Source of the DNA: Odiellus spinosus
Taxonomy: Eukaryota; Arthropoda; Arachnida; Opiliones; Phalangiidae
Direction: 5' to 3'
Assembly: GCA_963920705.1 (NCBI GenBank)
Contig: OY987236.1
Span: forward strand, 7,674,190 to 7,738,189
Length of the DNA stretch: 64,000 nucleotides
The notes beneath the pieces are model-generated. The model made no database searches and was not told where the DNA came from. It was given only the letters and a program-made list of their open reading frames with translations. This document shows, piece after piece, positions 23,304 through 35,922 of the stretch. Every line of letters starts with the position of its first letter. Position 1 is the stretch's first letter. Position numbers and translations under genes: made by a program.

Positions 23304-23650
23304 GTATTCCACCAGATCCCTAAAATAAATTAAACCCCCTTTTTTTATTTCTAGGTCCCTAAAATATCTTATATTTTCTATTATTCCAGGGAATATCTCT
23401 AGTCTTGAATTTTCCCCTTTTTGGTGGATCAAAATACTAAGAATTCTCCCCACGAAAGGTAGAATCGCTACCTGTAGAAGTTAAACTTTTTACGAAAAGA
23501 ATTCTTAGGATTTTGACGCACTCTCTGTTTTGAAATGTGGCTCCACTAAAGTTCACGATCTAGGGTAAATGATAAACGATGATACACATTTCATTTGGAG
23601 TTTAAATGGTCTCTGGTTCCTATCTTAAGAATTTTGGTCCCTTTTTTTTA
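23304..23650. mobile_element. diverged relative of the CAGGGCTCCCACCA element
   Basis: CCACCAGATCCCTAAAATA, AACCCCCTTTTTTT and AGGTCCCTAAA at the left, and TGGTTCCTAT, AATTTTGGTCCC at the right, occur in the same order as in 39,814-40,275. The ends are worn. Confidence 0.6.
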
Positions 23651-24279
23651 CAATACATAGTCATTGGGTCGGAAACTTAACATTATTGTGATGTACAGGT
23701 AATGTTTTTTTGAACTGACAGAAAGCCTTTCCTGACTAATTTCACGATTCCTATATGTTTCTGGAATGCGCCATTATGTGGGTCGAGGGAACTTTTATTT
23801 GATACCTTATTTGCCATATGTTTTTAATGAAACTAATTACTCTCATTATCTCTGACGGGGGAAATGTAACTTTTATTTTTCATTTCGTTTTCTCCTTTAT
23901 TTATTATTTAAAGGGACTGTAAAAGCTACAAATAAAATTGTTCTCTTTTTTGTATTGGAAATTACACCATAATAGAATTATACAGGCCAGGAATAGCTCC
24001 AAGGTTTGGTCTATTTTGACCATTTCTCCCACGCAACCCGTTTTGGGTTTGAAATAGTTTAGACCGATGCAGTAAAAGCGATTTAATCTCTATATAAGAA
24101 AAAAAAAATCAATCTTTCAATTTTGGAAAAAGCTTCCGAATTTTTTTTATTTCGAAAAGGGTCCAAGTTCACACTTACTTTTATATAGATTTACTTACGA
24201 TTTCAAACACCACAAATTTTTCCGTTGTATCTCATTAATAGTATTCGATCAACACAAAATTCGAACAAACTATTTTCTC

Positions 24280-24722
24280 CAGGGTTCGTACTCGACCTGG
24301 AAAAGTCAGGGAATTTGAAAATTACTCCATTAGCTAGGTCAGGGAATTGTCAAGGAATTTGAAAATTGCTCCATTAGCTAGGTCAGGGAATTGTCAAGGA
24401 ATTTGAAAATAGCCCAAATGGTCAGAGAAAATAAATATTTAGGGATGTGTCAAGGAACTGTTTATGATTGGTTTAGCTATCAGTTGTAACGTAATTATTA
24501 TAAACTGAAAATATTTGCCTAAAGATTCAAATTGTTGCTCATATTCTGAGTAAACTATTCTGACCCCGATTGATAAACTATGTCAAAGAAAATGTGGGAA
24601 TTGCCAACAGCTCGCTCGTAAGAATAAATTCATTCGAAAAATTTTAAAACTGGTCAGGGAAATTATTTGGAAATGGTCAGGAGAAATCTGGAAAAGTCAG
24701 GGAAAATTTTGTACGAACCATG
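24280..24722. mobile_element. CAGGGTTCGTAC-ended hAT-like element
   Basis: 443 bp, ends CAGGGTTCGTAC and GTACGAACCATG, flanked by TTCTC on both sides (24,275-24,279 and 24,723-24,727). ACCTGGAAAAGTCAGGGAA text at the left, a 45-bp direct duplication (TTTGAAAATTGCTCCATTAG) at 24,310-24,410. This end type is common among invertebrate hAT MITEs. Confidence 0.82.
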
Positions 24723-25012
24723 TTCTCTATTTTTTTGGACCCTATACTTTAAAGCTGACTCCTTCTTCAAGGCTTTACTTGATAAATCGGGTCTGTTCTC
24801 ATATTTCTGCCGAAATTTCAGCGGGATTTGAACGGCGAGAAGAGGAGGAATAAAAACCAGAGACGGTCTATATATAGGCGACCCCAAACATTTAAGAGGC
24901 TTTTTTGTTTCTCTCCCATATATTTCCAAAAAGGGTTCGAATTTTTTTGATGATATTGAACAGGGTGATGTTACTATAAGTATATACCTTTTTCGAACCG
25001 AATTTGCACTAT

Positions 25013-25070
25013 AGCGAAAACTGTGGCCCTTTAATACATAATGTTAAACTAAATAAGGATAAAAAAGATT
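25013..25070 (+). repeat. short dispersed repeat, copy 5 (first arm of an inverted pair)
   Basis: AGCGAAAACTGTGGCCCTTT, AATACATAATGTTAAACTAA, ATAAGGATAAAA. Copy 6 lies inverted 54 bp further on. Confidence 0.6.
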
Positions 25071-25124
25071 TTACAAACTGTTCTTGTAAAGAATCGTATT
25101 TTACTGTTGTAGAGTAGTTTGAAA

Positions 25125-25197
25125 AAGTTAAAAGTTTCATACGAGATTTAATATTGTGTATTCAACCGCCTCCGGTTTCGCTGTATTGCAAACTTCT
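25125..25197 (-). repeat. short dispersed repeat, copy 6 (second arm)
   Basis: Minus strand: AGTTTGCAATACAGCGAAAC, CGGAGGCGGTTGAATACACA, ATATTAAATCTCGT. Confidence 0.65.
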
Positions 25198-25378
25198 AGT
25201 GAAACGAAATGATATCCAATTTTGTTGGGGTGAGATATTTGGAGGTGGTTGTACATCTTTCACATTGTCATTTGGTTGTCCACGAAACAATCGATAATAT
25301 TTCTAAAAAAAATATATTTTAGGGTACCTTGATATTTTATATTTTCTAAGGACCGCTGTTGTTTTTTTCAACTATGAA

Positions 25379-25717
25379 CAGAAGCCGATGAAACCCTCCT
25401 TTGAAGTCTATTGCTCCCGGGTATTGTCTACCCCTCTCTGTATGGGTTAGTTTCAAAAAGCGCGATTCGTACGCCTCCTAACGGTAGATATTTTCGGAGC
25501 GGGAGTTCGTCCAGCGAATATCTCTAGCAGCCTTGGAGTTCGTTAAAAAAACGTCGTCGTTTGTGGAGAGAGAGAATTTCCAATTTTCTGTAGACAGGGG
25601 GGGTATGAAGTAGGACCCCTCCGATCTCGTAAAATTGTGAATTTTACCCATACAGAGAGGCGCGCTATATGGAACATTAGAGTAGTAGACTTCAAAGGAG
25701 GGTTTCATCGGCTTCTG
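25379..25717 (-). mobile_element. CAGAAGCCG MITE, copy 4
   Basis: 339 bp, minus orientation. TSD CTATGAA at 25,372-25,378 and 25,718-25,724. Confidence 0.92.
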
Positions 25718-26055
25718 CTATGAATGAATTCGAGGACAGTTTTCTGCCACGATAGTTATCGGGGTCAAAGCTTTGTTCAATTTATTCACTTAATTTAGTC
25801 TCAAAATCACATTGGGAAAAGTGCAATTACAAGTAAAATAATTCAATAGATAATCAACTTGGGCAACTCGAGGTGCGAATGGTATGCAATTTCACTCTAA
25901 AAGCTTCAACCGTTTTCTCGGAAAGAGGATTTGAAATTCAGGTTTCAATCTGTACCTTGTTTTTCTTCGAAAGGAATGTGAATTTCCAGAAAAGGGGAGT
26001 GGCCAATTTTCGCGCGATTTTAAAGTTCCAGCCAGAATTTTTGCTATCTTTCGAA

Positions 26056-26357
26056 AAATCAATTTAAAACGTACACGGAAAATAGGCTTAGCTGGATTCG
26101 TTGAGATTCTGAATTTCTTTGCATTGAAAGATCAGTGACCAATCGAATGTTATTGGAAGTCTCACGGAGATCTCGCCTTAATAACGGGCCGTTGCTCATT
26201 GGTTGCTGACCCATAAATGCGAAGAAATTCAGGATCTCCATGAATCCAGTTAAGCCTATTTTCCGTGTACATTTTAAATTGATTTCTGGTTTAATATTTG
26301 TAAAAAAAAAATATTTTGGCCTATATTTAAACGATAAGGAATCGATAAAAAATCCCT
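26056..26357. mobile_element. TTAA foldback family, copy lacking both ends
   Basis: The arms and the ACGATAAGGAATCGATAAAA subterminal part are present; the terminal AGGGAGAATG is gone on both sides. Confidence 0.8.
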
Positions 26358-29300
26358 TTCTCTGTTTAATATTATCAAATATTTGATGCAATATTATATC
26401 ATATCGAATCTAGCTAAAGGACATAGGAGCTACCACTCAAAATGTGATCCATATATATCTTGAAACCTTCGATTTGAAGAAATATAATTTCCAAATGTTG
26501 TAAAATTCCGCAAATTCGGTAGCTACATGCCAGGCCGCCCAAAAATATATAACTTTCAAAAAAATGTAACTAGAAATGTTCAAAGAGACACGAGATATAG
26601 TATGAGGCTTGAATCTCGTCCCAGTAATAAAATTCAACATAAAGTATGTTGCTGGCCCATCTTTTTGTAGCTATTAAAAAAAAAAAAAAATTGTCACCAG
26701 AAGAGTATGAGATAATTCTAAGTTTTACAACGGCAATGTTTTATATTTTCTTTGCAAACGACACAATAGAAGCCCCACTTCAAGCCCATTGAGGGCTTAA
26801 GGTGTTAACATTTTCCTCTTGTTCCGGAAATACACCTCACGATTTATTTAATTATTCAGCTTAGAGATAGATGTTGTTTTAAAGAGTTACTAGAAATCTG
26901 AGTTACAAAAATCCCCTAATCTTTGGACGAAATTCCTAAATCTCTTGACATTCTCTTTCGGAAATCTGAATAGTCGGTTACGGCTGAGCTGCCCCGATTA
27001 TCTCATCCACGAGGTTCTTAGTAATGATTGGCCTAGGGTATACTTCTAATCTCGTACTCTTCTGACGTCACTAAGCCCAAAACTTCCAAGTAAGGATTTC
27101 TGAGATATGAGATGGACGCTATTGATAAAATAAGAGTAGATCTACAGCTGGCATTTTAGAGCAGAAAAGAAAAAAATAGAGATATAGTGTATGTATGGTC
27201 TGTCGATTTTCAATGAGGCAATACTGAAAAGGTCTGGTAGAAAAAAAAATAGACAAAAATGTCATTGCGTGTCGAAAGAAGAAAATCTGAGAAACAATAT
27301 TGAATTTCTCGAATCTCGCGCATCTCTCTCTCTCTCCGATACAAAATTCGAAATGAAAAAGCCAAGGAATTTTTTGTTCACGTACTCTTTGTAAACTAGC
27401 AAAAGCTTGAGCGCATTAATACATTAAATCCCATGGCATTAGGTATAAAAATAATATTTTATGTATGTACATTCCCTTGAATAGTTTTCCCACAATTACG
27501 CAAGGCTCGTCAAAGAAAAACCATTTTTTATATTCTCAATTAAACCGAAAGTTCAGTTCACTGAATATGAATAGTTGAGGTAGATGTATACCCATTGTTA
27601 AACATGATTGAAAAAAGCAGTTTTGAAATACTTCGCGGGATACGAGCAAAATTATATATATCTACTGTTAAAATGATAAAAAAAAAAAAAAAAAAATCCA
27701 AAAAAATATTTTGACTTGGAAAAAAAGATCCAAAACAAAATCCTAGCAAAAAAAATTTGGCTAAAACTTGGGGAAGGACCCGTCGTGTTTCAAATGCAAA
27801 TTTTGGATCCGTGGCCTAGAGATCTAGTGGGACCATTTCATTCATTTCTTCTCTCTGTAGACCCATCATTTCTTCTCTCTGTAGACCCATAATCAGTTGG
27901 ATAAGTCAGTATTGACAAAGTACCCTTCACCTTTATTCCAGTCTTGGTTTATCAATGATGATAGAAGGATAAATGTGTTCCTCTATTGAAAACTAGAATT
28001 GATCTTGATTCCATGACAGGTTTCATCTTGAATATTCAGTTCGTACGAAGCTTAATGAAATTGTAGTAGTCGGGCTTCGCGCGTTCTGTCAATACGAACT
28101 TTGGGATGGGGAATAATAGACAAATATACTCTGGTTCCTAGCTTCTTCTCTAGATCCAATAGAAATTCCATCTTCGTTTTCTCTCCTTTTCTTCTACGCT
28201 GGAGATAAATCCATCCCCCCTCTCACCGTTCTTATTCTTTCCACCCACAATTCCCTATTCTATATTTCCTCTTACCGGAAGCTCTACTCCTTTTTTCTCC
28301 CACTTTCATTCTTTCGTCTGTTTATTAAAGGAAAACCCTTATAAAATATCTTTAAAGGGAGAATGAAATGTGAATAAGGTGTCCAAAACACGAATAATAA
28401 TGTCAACATGTGGCATACCATTATTCATAAATAAAAATTAAATCTTTTACTATACTATATATAGTTTAAATTATCAACGCGCTTAAAGCAAGGTTATATC
28501 TCTTTCTAAGTAAAAGGTTTAGTGGATATAACGGATCGAGTAGCTTTTGTAGGCGCTACCAGGTTAAGGTGAAATAGATTAAAGAGATTCCGCCACATAC
28601 TGGTATGAAAACTTAGTTGCAATCTGCCAATCTTGTCACAGTAAATTGGACTTGTTAAAGTTTAGTTAGTTCTGGAATTTTGCGTGTCTAACATGCTACC
28701 AGCTAGATCAAGCGTCTCTCCTTGGCCCAGGGGCAAATTATACTTTCATTGGGTAAGGTTCAAAGTAATGAACCGATATTTTAAGACCCCGTTGCATACC
28801 CTGACCGAATCGGGGTCTCTTGAAACGAATTATGTTAGCCGGCCTGTCCACTGCTCCAACACCAAAGCAATTGTCTTTTCCTCATCTACATTTAATAAAT
28901 TAAAAAATACCATTTTCGCTACCGTATTCGAATTAAAACCCTGGGAAAGTTGGAATAAAAGTAGCTTTTCGTGAAATGCACTTGAATATAGGAGCGTAGG
29001 TTTTATTCGAAAGAAAATTGGCAAAAAAATCGAATGGTTTTGTATTTCTAGTGTTTTTCTAGGCTGATGTCAAATTCGGCCCTTAGGAATTTCTCGGCAA
29101 ACGCCGTTTGGTTTTCAAATACACGTTCCTAGAAACCGCGCTATTTTGTGGATGGTCCTAATTTAAAATAATTGCTTTGGGTTTAAATTTGACAACTAAT
29201 GCACATTCTTTATATTAAACCGAGCCTTTGTAATAAATATAATATAAGAAATCTTCTCATGAGACCTTTTTTTTTTTTTTTTTTTCGCGCCAAAATATTT

Positions 29301-30126
29301 GGCGCAGTCATTGCTAAGGAATGGTCTAGGAACTTCGTTTTTTATTTATTTTGGACACATAGCTCTAGCTTCAATGTTAGTTTCAAGATATTCTAAGCAT
29401 TTGAAATACATTTTCTCAATTTTTCTATTAAAATCACGCGCCTAGAAGAAATAAATTGATTTATGTCTTGGATGGGAAACATTGGATCTGGATATTAACG
29501 GAAATGCTTTCGCCTTTAAAGTTGAAATCTTTTCGATTTTGGCGGGAAAGGGGCGTGGGGAGGGAGTGAGATTGGAAACTCAGTCACGTCATAGCCTGTA
29601 TTCGCTTCCAATTAGAGCAAAAGAGGAAAAAAGAGCTCTGTTGAGTTCAAGAATCGAGTGGGCGGAAGAACTATATTGAACAGACGGAAAAAAAAAAAAA
29701 AATAGAAAAAAATAGGAAAGGCGTGAGCCTGATGGAGATGTCTTGATACTGTAGATTTCACTACTACAAATCTACGATTTCTCTCATCTCTTTGATTGTT
29801 TCTCCTAGAGATAGATGGAACCCTAGTTTCGCACGTGTTGCAAATAAAAAAGGATTCTGACCTTATATGTTATCAATCTAACCTTAAGATTTATAGAAAA
29901 GACTGATAAAGCTGATCCAGCCTTTGATAATGGTTTGAACTTAATAAGTAAACACGAAACGATGTAAATCTGTATAATATGATGAGATGCCCGCGAGTGT
30001 TTTAAAGGGGAAATGAAATTATTTTTGCGATAAATAGGGCTATTACTTAAAAAATATACAAACATAGGGTCTTTGTTCTTCGCTGAATGTTTTATGACTT
30101 ATTAGTGGCTATTTTATCAATTTAAA
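26358..30126. other. long spacer, no supported gene
   Basis: One TTAA-family end near 28,356 and the 27,838-27,893 duplication. A minus frame ending ALVLEQWTGRLT at 28,830-29,024 looks protein-like but has no partner. Confidence 0.5.
27838..27893. repeat. direct duplication of a 26-bp stretch
   Basis: CATTTCTTCTCTCTGTAGAC then CCAT, twice in succession. Confidence 0.8.
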
Positions 30127-30227
30127 GGCCTAGGATTACTTCTGCCTGTCACCCTGGAAACAAACTCACCCTCCAGGCTTTCTTTTGCCTTGCTACCCAA
30201 GGGGAAGCTCAGAAGGTGAGCCCACTT
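30127..30227. other. GC-rich stretch open on both strands, origin unknown
   Basis: The plus strand is open from 30,127 to about 30,320 (HPGNKLTLQAFFCLATQGEA) with a possible AAG/GTGAGC donor at 30,213-30,214. The minus strand reads PLGSKAKESLEGEFVSRVTG. No start codon or family. An unlisted repeat is as likely as an exon. Confidence 0.3.
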
Positions 30228-30297
30228 CCAGTGAAACAGGCTGATAGCGGATTAATACAAAATGTTAAAACTATATGGATATTGAAAGTAGTTGTCG
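30228..30297 (+). repeat. short dispersed repeat, copy 7
   Basis: AGTGAAACAGGCTGATAGCG, GATTAATACAAAATGTTAAA, then GGATATTGAAAGTAGTTG. It directly follows the GC-rich stretch 30,127-30,227. Confidence 0.65.
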
Positions 30298-31328
30298 CGA
30301 AGTACTCTCTTAAACCTCGGAGCTGAATTTATTTTAACCTTATAAATATGTTAAACGAATTAGCATAGGAGTGACTGACTGACGGGCGAACCTTTAGGAA
30401 CAAAGATCCTATATTTCCCGCCAAAAATGGGGAGCTTCAAGCTACTTCTTTGAAATAAAAACCGTCTGCTATATACCCTTGATCCCCCCCCCCCCTTATA
30501 TTGCATCTGGCTTCTGTCTGTAAGCTCTATAGGTTTCCAAATTTACATCCCGTGTTTTGTTTCGCAGAAAACACTGAAGATGCTGAAGGCTTTTACCCTA
30601 AGTTGCTTTTTTTAAAGGGAGGGTGAAGAGGAAAATCAAGTGTTTTTTATCGATTCTTTTACTAATTACAAGATCTCTCCGCGTTGTTAATCATTCAAGA
30701 AATATATCCCAATGATTTAAAAAATCAAAATAGATCAAGATTTCACTGATCTCTCCCTCCAACCTTCCAGCGAACAAAATACTCGCGGCATGCTCTAATT
30801 AGAATTTAGTAGAGAAACGTTCTCATTGGTCAACGTGTCTCGAAATATAAAGACTGCGCATCAATGTCTTCTATCTTAAAAATTTATTTTTTAATTATTT
30901 AATAAGAATACATTTTCATTTCCACTTTGAAACCAAACCGTAGATTTAATTTAACCACACTTTGTATAGGTGCTAAAATTAAATTTAAAACTAATTCTAC
31001 ATACGACTAAGTTAGATTAGACATTAAAGAATGTAGGTTGAAGATTGGTCTGATTTATTTGAACTCTTTGATGTTTAATGCAAAATTTAAGTCTAATTTA
31101 TGAAATTTTGATATAATGTGAAGCTTAACAAGAAGTTTGGTAATTAGCAATTTGGGCTAGCTTTAAAGGGGTATTGAAGATGAGTAACTTGTTAGTTTTA
31201 ATTGATTAAAATTAACGTATAATTTTAAACATTAAATTTAATTAGTTTCTCATTTGGTACTCACGAAAAATCCATTTTAGCCAGACATAATTTGACACTG
31301 AAATTTTCTAAACCACATTTATTGTTAC
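30298..31328. other. AT-rich spacer
   Basis: Contains the 30,614 repeat; no gene seen. Confidence 0.55.
30614..30715. repeat. TTAAAGGGAGGGTGAAGAGG repeat, copy 1
   Basis: About 100 bp matching 38,365-38,480 in order: GATGAAGAGG, a T-run, ATTGATTCT, GCGTTGT, CATTCA, GAAATAT. It is related in its end to the TTAA foldback family but has a different interior. Confidence 0.5.
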
Positions 31329-31335
31329 ATTTTAT

Positions 31336-31619
31336 CAGAAGCCGATGAAACCCTCCTTTGAAGTCTACTACTCTAATGTTCGATATAGCGCTCCTCTCTG
31401 TATGGGTAAAATTCCCAATTTTACGAGATCTCCCCAAACGACGAGGTTTTTTTGACTAACTCCAAAGCTGCTAGAGATATTCGCTCGACGAACTCCAGCT
31501 CCGAAAATATCTACCGTTAGGAGGCGTACGAATCGCGCTTTTTGAAACTAACCCATACAGAGAGGGGTAGACAAGACCAGGGAGCAATAGACTTCAAAGG
31601 AGGGTTTCATCGGCTTCTG
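31336..31619 (+). mobile_element. CAGAAGCCG MITE, copy 5, internally deleted
   Basis: 284 bp with both ends and TSD ATTTTAT (31,329-31,335 and 31,620-31,626). About 54 bp is missing between the GAGATC and CAAACGACGA segments found in the other copies. Confidence 0.9.
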
Positions 31620-31984
31620 ATTTTATTAAATATATTCTTTAATGATAATTTCGCTATTGACTCGTTGTTTACTCGTATATGGGAAGACATACTTCAAAGA
31701 ATATAAGTCCAAAATTAGAAATGAGCTTAATTCAAACGTATAGTTGCGAATACTCATTATACGTGTAATACCTTCATCGGGGCCGAATGAAATTAAAGTG
31801 GACGTTTCCTTAAGACTCTTAGGTAATGACTAGGTACCCTTAAAGGGAAACCCTCGCAAAACATTTCGTTTTAATATAATGTTTTTATCTATAGGGTACT
31901 AATTTAAATTTATGAAAATTATTTTAAAATCAGACCGTAAAAAATTATAGATTTTAAAAATTTTCTTAAATAACGATATATCGG

Positions 31985-32100
31985 TGATATCAACACTTAA
32001 AACTATAAACCTGTAACCTGACTCAATTCGGGTCTTGTCACGAATTGATTTCGTGCAAATTTGGGAATTTAAAGATCAGAAATTGAATTCGTGTTTTTAA
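31985..32100. mobile_element. fragment of the AGTAGAC TTAA family
   Basis: CCTGACTCAATTCGGGTCTTG core with GAATTGATTTCGTGC following; the ends are worn away. Confidence 0.5.
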
Positions 32101-33068
32101 TTTGGTTTAAATGGTTGAATTCTGTTGAAATTTTCCAATTTGGACCATTTCTTTTGAACTTAAAAGATTTTAGCTTCAAGATTAAATTGGCGAGCTTGGC
32201 CCGAGTCAAGACTGGTTGGGCCTCTACTTTAAATAAGTTTCGAATAATTTCTCGTGTTGCTTTTGTATCTGGCTTACGCGCAGCATTGATATGTTTTGAA
32301 TTTTCAAAAGCCTTCTCGGTTGTAATGAGATTCCACCTTTTGTTTTAAGCCCTCTTATCCTGGTCGCCGAGTAAAATTCGATTTTAATTACGTGAAGAGC
32401 TGGGAAGTTAGGAACAAACGGGAATATTATTAGTTAGCTAGTTTCAGTTTAAGTTTTCAGTACTTTTAAACATACAAAGTTCATCCACATCTTCTAGAAA
32501 ACCAATCGTGTGCGAATAAGTTGGGCCTTACTTTGTACGCCATGAATTTACTTTTAAATACACTTTAGTGTCTCGCGTATTGATCCCGGAATAACAGGCG
32601 CGTCAGGTTTCATCCAATAAAAAACGTGCAGGATGGAACCGAATTAAAGCTTAAAGGGAAACCAAATTTAATTCCACGCAAATATCGTAATATTATAAAT
32701 TATCAAGAATTCCTATATGTACGTAAGAAAAACGAGTTCCTGGCCATTAACTTTCTACCCATTTGAAGAGGGAAGAGACTTCGTTTTGGGGTCGGACACT
32801 TGCCAAAGTTCCCATACACTTCGTCCAAAAACAAAAATCTGTGATAGTTGTCTATGGGAAATTACCATTGAAATATCTCCCAAAAACAGCTTTAAAGTCC
32901 TAAAATCCTCCACTTATGAAAAACACAATGTTATTCGTGATACGCTGGACCATTTGACTTTGCATTGATAGGGATAAGTGACTCAGACATGAAAAATCAC
33001 AATTACATGTCCTTAACGACGCCCGAGCCTCCGAGGGGACAGACACCATGCATACCAGGGCTTGGAAC

Positions 33069-33082
33069 GTTGCTGTGGCAAC
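33069..33082. promoter_or_regulatory. near-consensus X-box (RFX-type) motif
   Basis: GTTGCTGTGGCAAC fits the X-box RYYNYYATRRNRAC at 13 of 14 positions and is nearly palindromic. No gene start is recognised next to it, so a function is not supported. Confidence 0.2.
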
Positions 33083-34849
33083 AGATGTACAATTTTATTT
33101 ATTTTTATCGCGCGGTTCATCTTCACTTTAAAATAAGGAAAAAGTTCCTGGACATCTCTGAGGTTGGATGTGGAAGGAGGGTGGAGTGACTGCGTAATGG
33201 TTGAGGAAGCTTTACTTGGGAAGTGGGAAAGCTAGAGTCGTTAATCAAAGAAAGAGGGAGTTCAGGAAGTAGTTTCTTAAAACAGTGACTTTGTCAGGCA
33301 CCCATGAACAATTTTCTCTTTTCACCAAATGAAATGGAAAAAAAATCTACCTAAATTGTTAAAAAACATTTATTTTCCCTCAGATATATTTTCCTAAAGT
33401 TGCGCTTGTTATGTAGTTGATCTTGTAGCTCTTAAAAGGGTGAATGTAAAAAAGTTAAATTTAAATCTTTACCTTAAGGGGGCTTTTCGTGGTCCATTAA
33501 ACCATTTTCTTGCTTTTTCCAAATTAAAATTATAGTCATTATTTTATCACGAAACCAAATGTAATGTAATATAAGATTTTGTCTCTTATGATTGAGCGTT
33601 TCATTATATTCATGAAGTCTAATTTGGACTAGTCTGCTTAGGAAACTGCTTTTAAATAGCTTTTTTGCGCTCCAATGATAACTTATATTTCCACGGAGTA
33701 GAAAATACAAAAGTAATATTTAAATTAATAAAATTTTGAACTTTGAAACAAAAGCAATCCAAGGGTAAATCTAAAACCTTGTTATGCAACAAAGAGCTCC
33801 TTCAATCATGAAGTTTCTGTTACAGTAATTAGAAATAAAGCCTCTCCACTCTCGCTCTGGACGGATTCATAGTTGAGCGCGTCGGTTTCGTGTTTCTCGC
33901 TCATCCCCAAAACCTTTTAAACAAATTATGACGTCAATTTTTTCGGAATACGTGGCCTATCATATTTATTAGGTCTCTATAACCGCCTATTGTGCCTTGT
34001 TGAAGGCGTAATGAGTAAATTTCTTTATCTATAACACCCTTGACATTTATTCGCCACATCTCCTTACAGACATGGATAAAAAATGGAAGAAAGGGCGCCT
34101 TTCCCGAAAAAAACGTGTTCTCAGTACGGTAACAATAAAGTTGAGAGAATTTAGTTCCACTCCCTGTAATAGAAACTCCGTGGTTCAGTCTAGGCGTGCG
34201 GAATATTAAACACTAAATTTGTGCTCTGACAATATATTGTATACGAGATGAAACCGTTATATTAAGCATTTGCTATTGACGAAGCCTTAAGACAGCTAAT
34301 TTCATTCAAAATTAACAGCTGACAAAGCTACCTATATGGTTTGGCGGAAAATTCCGAATATCCCCCGGATTTATTAAAGTTGCTTTTGCCGTATAGAGTT
34401 GCTTCCGAGTCAACAGATTGAATCATTGATGTTAAAGGAACAGTCTCGTAATGATTATTAGTTTTAGTTGTTAAAGTTAAAGTTTAAATTTAATCCCACG
34501 AGGAATCATTGGAATCTTTTCTTTGAAACTTCTTAACTTTAAAAAAAACGTTTAACAATAACGTTAAAACATGCGAGCTTTCGGACCGGAGCCCCTTCTC
34601 AAGCGATACTTTAATTGGTTTTGAATTTTGGAAGTATTTGATGATATTTATCCGAATTTAACTAATGGTATTTGACGACGCTTGCTCTTTGAAGGAAGGG
34701 AGAGAAATCCGTGTTAAGCCCGAGATTATAGCCTGAATGCTAGTAATGCGAGGAAATCTTAGAACATTTGTCTCTATTCAAACTGCATGGCCCACTGCGT
34801 GGATAGTTTTAAGACCCGTTCACATATGACGCGAACTTTATAATATAAA

Positions 34850-34945
34850 ATTAACAAAACCTCGGAGCGTGGCTATATACTATGCCACTGTTTGCCATTA
34901 GAGGAAGCTTATAAACGCCAGGTTTAGTTATTCATCCTTATATGA
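34850..34945. repeat. dispersed repeat GTTAGAGGACGTTTATGAAC, copy 2
   Basis: TTTGCCATTAGAGGAAGCTT, ATAAACGCCAGGTTTAGTTA; see 23,208-23,300. Confidence 0.55.
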
Positions 34946-35263
34946 GGCTTAATATTATTTATCGATCCGGTTTAAACACCTCTTGAACCCAAGTTAGTAA
35001 TATTTTCATCGTTTAATTGTATGTTTTAATTTAGAAGTTATTTGAAAATTCGAACAGTCTGTTGTTAATTCGTAGCGAAATCTCGGTGTCGATATTTACG
35101 ATGTAGTTACAGGGTTTGAGTTTAGGCTTACGCGTAAATACGTCTTTAAAGCTAACGCGATTCGTCACCAAACTTAGTGGAACCAAGTCGCTAATGTTTG
35201 AGAGTCCGAAATATTTAGCGTTAAGTTCGTTGCCAATATTATATTGGAATAAGCAACTTTTAA

Positions 35264-35557
35264 AGGGAGAATGTAACCTAACAACCAGTGATTTTTATCG
35301 ATTACTTATCGTTTAAATAGGCCTAATCCAACAGTAAAAAATATATACAAACAAATATTAAACTAGGAATAAATTTAGAACTTATCTGGAAAATAGGCTT
35401 AGTTGGATTCATGGAGATCCTTATGGGTCAGCGACAATTTAATCGAATGTTATTTGTAAGTCTCATGGAGATCTCATCTTAACGACGGACATTTGCTCAT
35501 TGGTCGCTGATCTAACAATGTGCAGAAATTCATGATCTCCATGAATGTATTGGAATT
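35264..35557. mobile_element. TTAA foldback family, right-truncated copy
   Basis: Left end complete after TTAA (35,260-35,263); the sequence stops after the second CTCCATGAAT arm. Copy 6 of the 7-bp MITE begins 27 bp later. Confidence 0.82.
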
Positions 35558-35584
35558 TGGAATTGGATTTTAATAAGGTAAAAT

Positions 35585-35922
35585 CAGAAGCCGATGAAAC
35601 CCTCCTTTGAAGTCTACTACTCTAATGTTCCATATAGCGCTCCTCTCTGAATGGGTAAAATTCCCAATTTTACGAGATCGGAGGGGTCCTACTTCATACC
35701 CCCCTGTCTACGGAAAATTGGAAATTCTCTCTCTCCTCATACGACGACGTTTGGTTAACGAGCTCCAAGGTTGATAGAGATATTCGCTGGACGAACTCCC
35801 GTTCCGAAAATATCTACCGTTAGGAGGCGTACGATTCGCGATTTTTGAGACTAACCCATACAGAGAGGGGTAGACAAGACCCGGGAGTAATAGACTTCAA
35901 AGGAGGGCTTCATCAGCTTCTG
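35585..35922 (+). mobile_element. CAGAAGCCG MITE, copy 6
   Basis: 338 bp. TSD GTAAAAT at 35,578-35,584 and 35,923-35,929. It lies 27 bp after a TTAA foldback copy that has lost its right end. Confidence 0.92.

Larger units (their letters stand above)
31627..34849. other. long spacer, no supported gene
   Basis: Holds an AGTAGAC-family fragment, the X-box-like motif and a short minus frame starting MSEKHETDALNYESVQSESG at 33,904 that could begin a gene but has no continuation. CGAAAGCTCGCATG-type text near 34,570-34,610 recalls retroelement 3' ends, too short to call. Confidence 0.45.

Noticed and set aside
25478-25708. Open frame starting MKPSFEVYYS, also present in other copies of the CAGAAGCCG MITE
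   Set aside because: The same words appear in several copies only because the terminal repeat contains ATGAAACCC; length and frame are not kept between copies.
32717-32968. 83-codon plus frame with KTKICDSC
   Set aside because: Only one Cys pair, no splice-supported partner and no family; kept out for lack of support.
34570-34612. CGAAAGCTCGCATG / CTTGAGAAGGGGCTCCGG text like some retroelement 3' ends
   Set aside because: About 40 bp only, with no reverse transcriptase or other part nearby.
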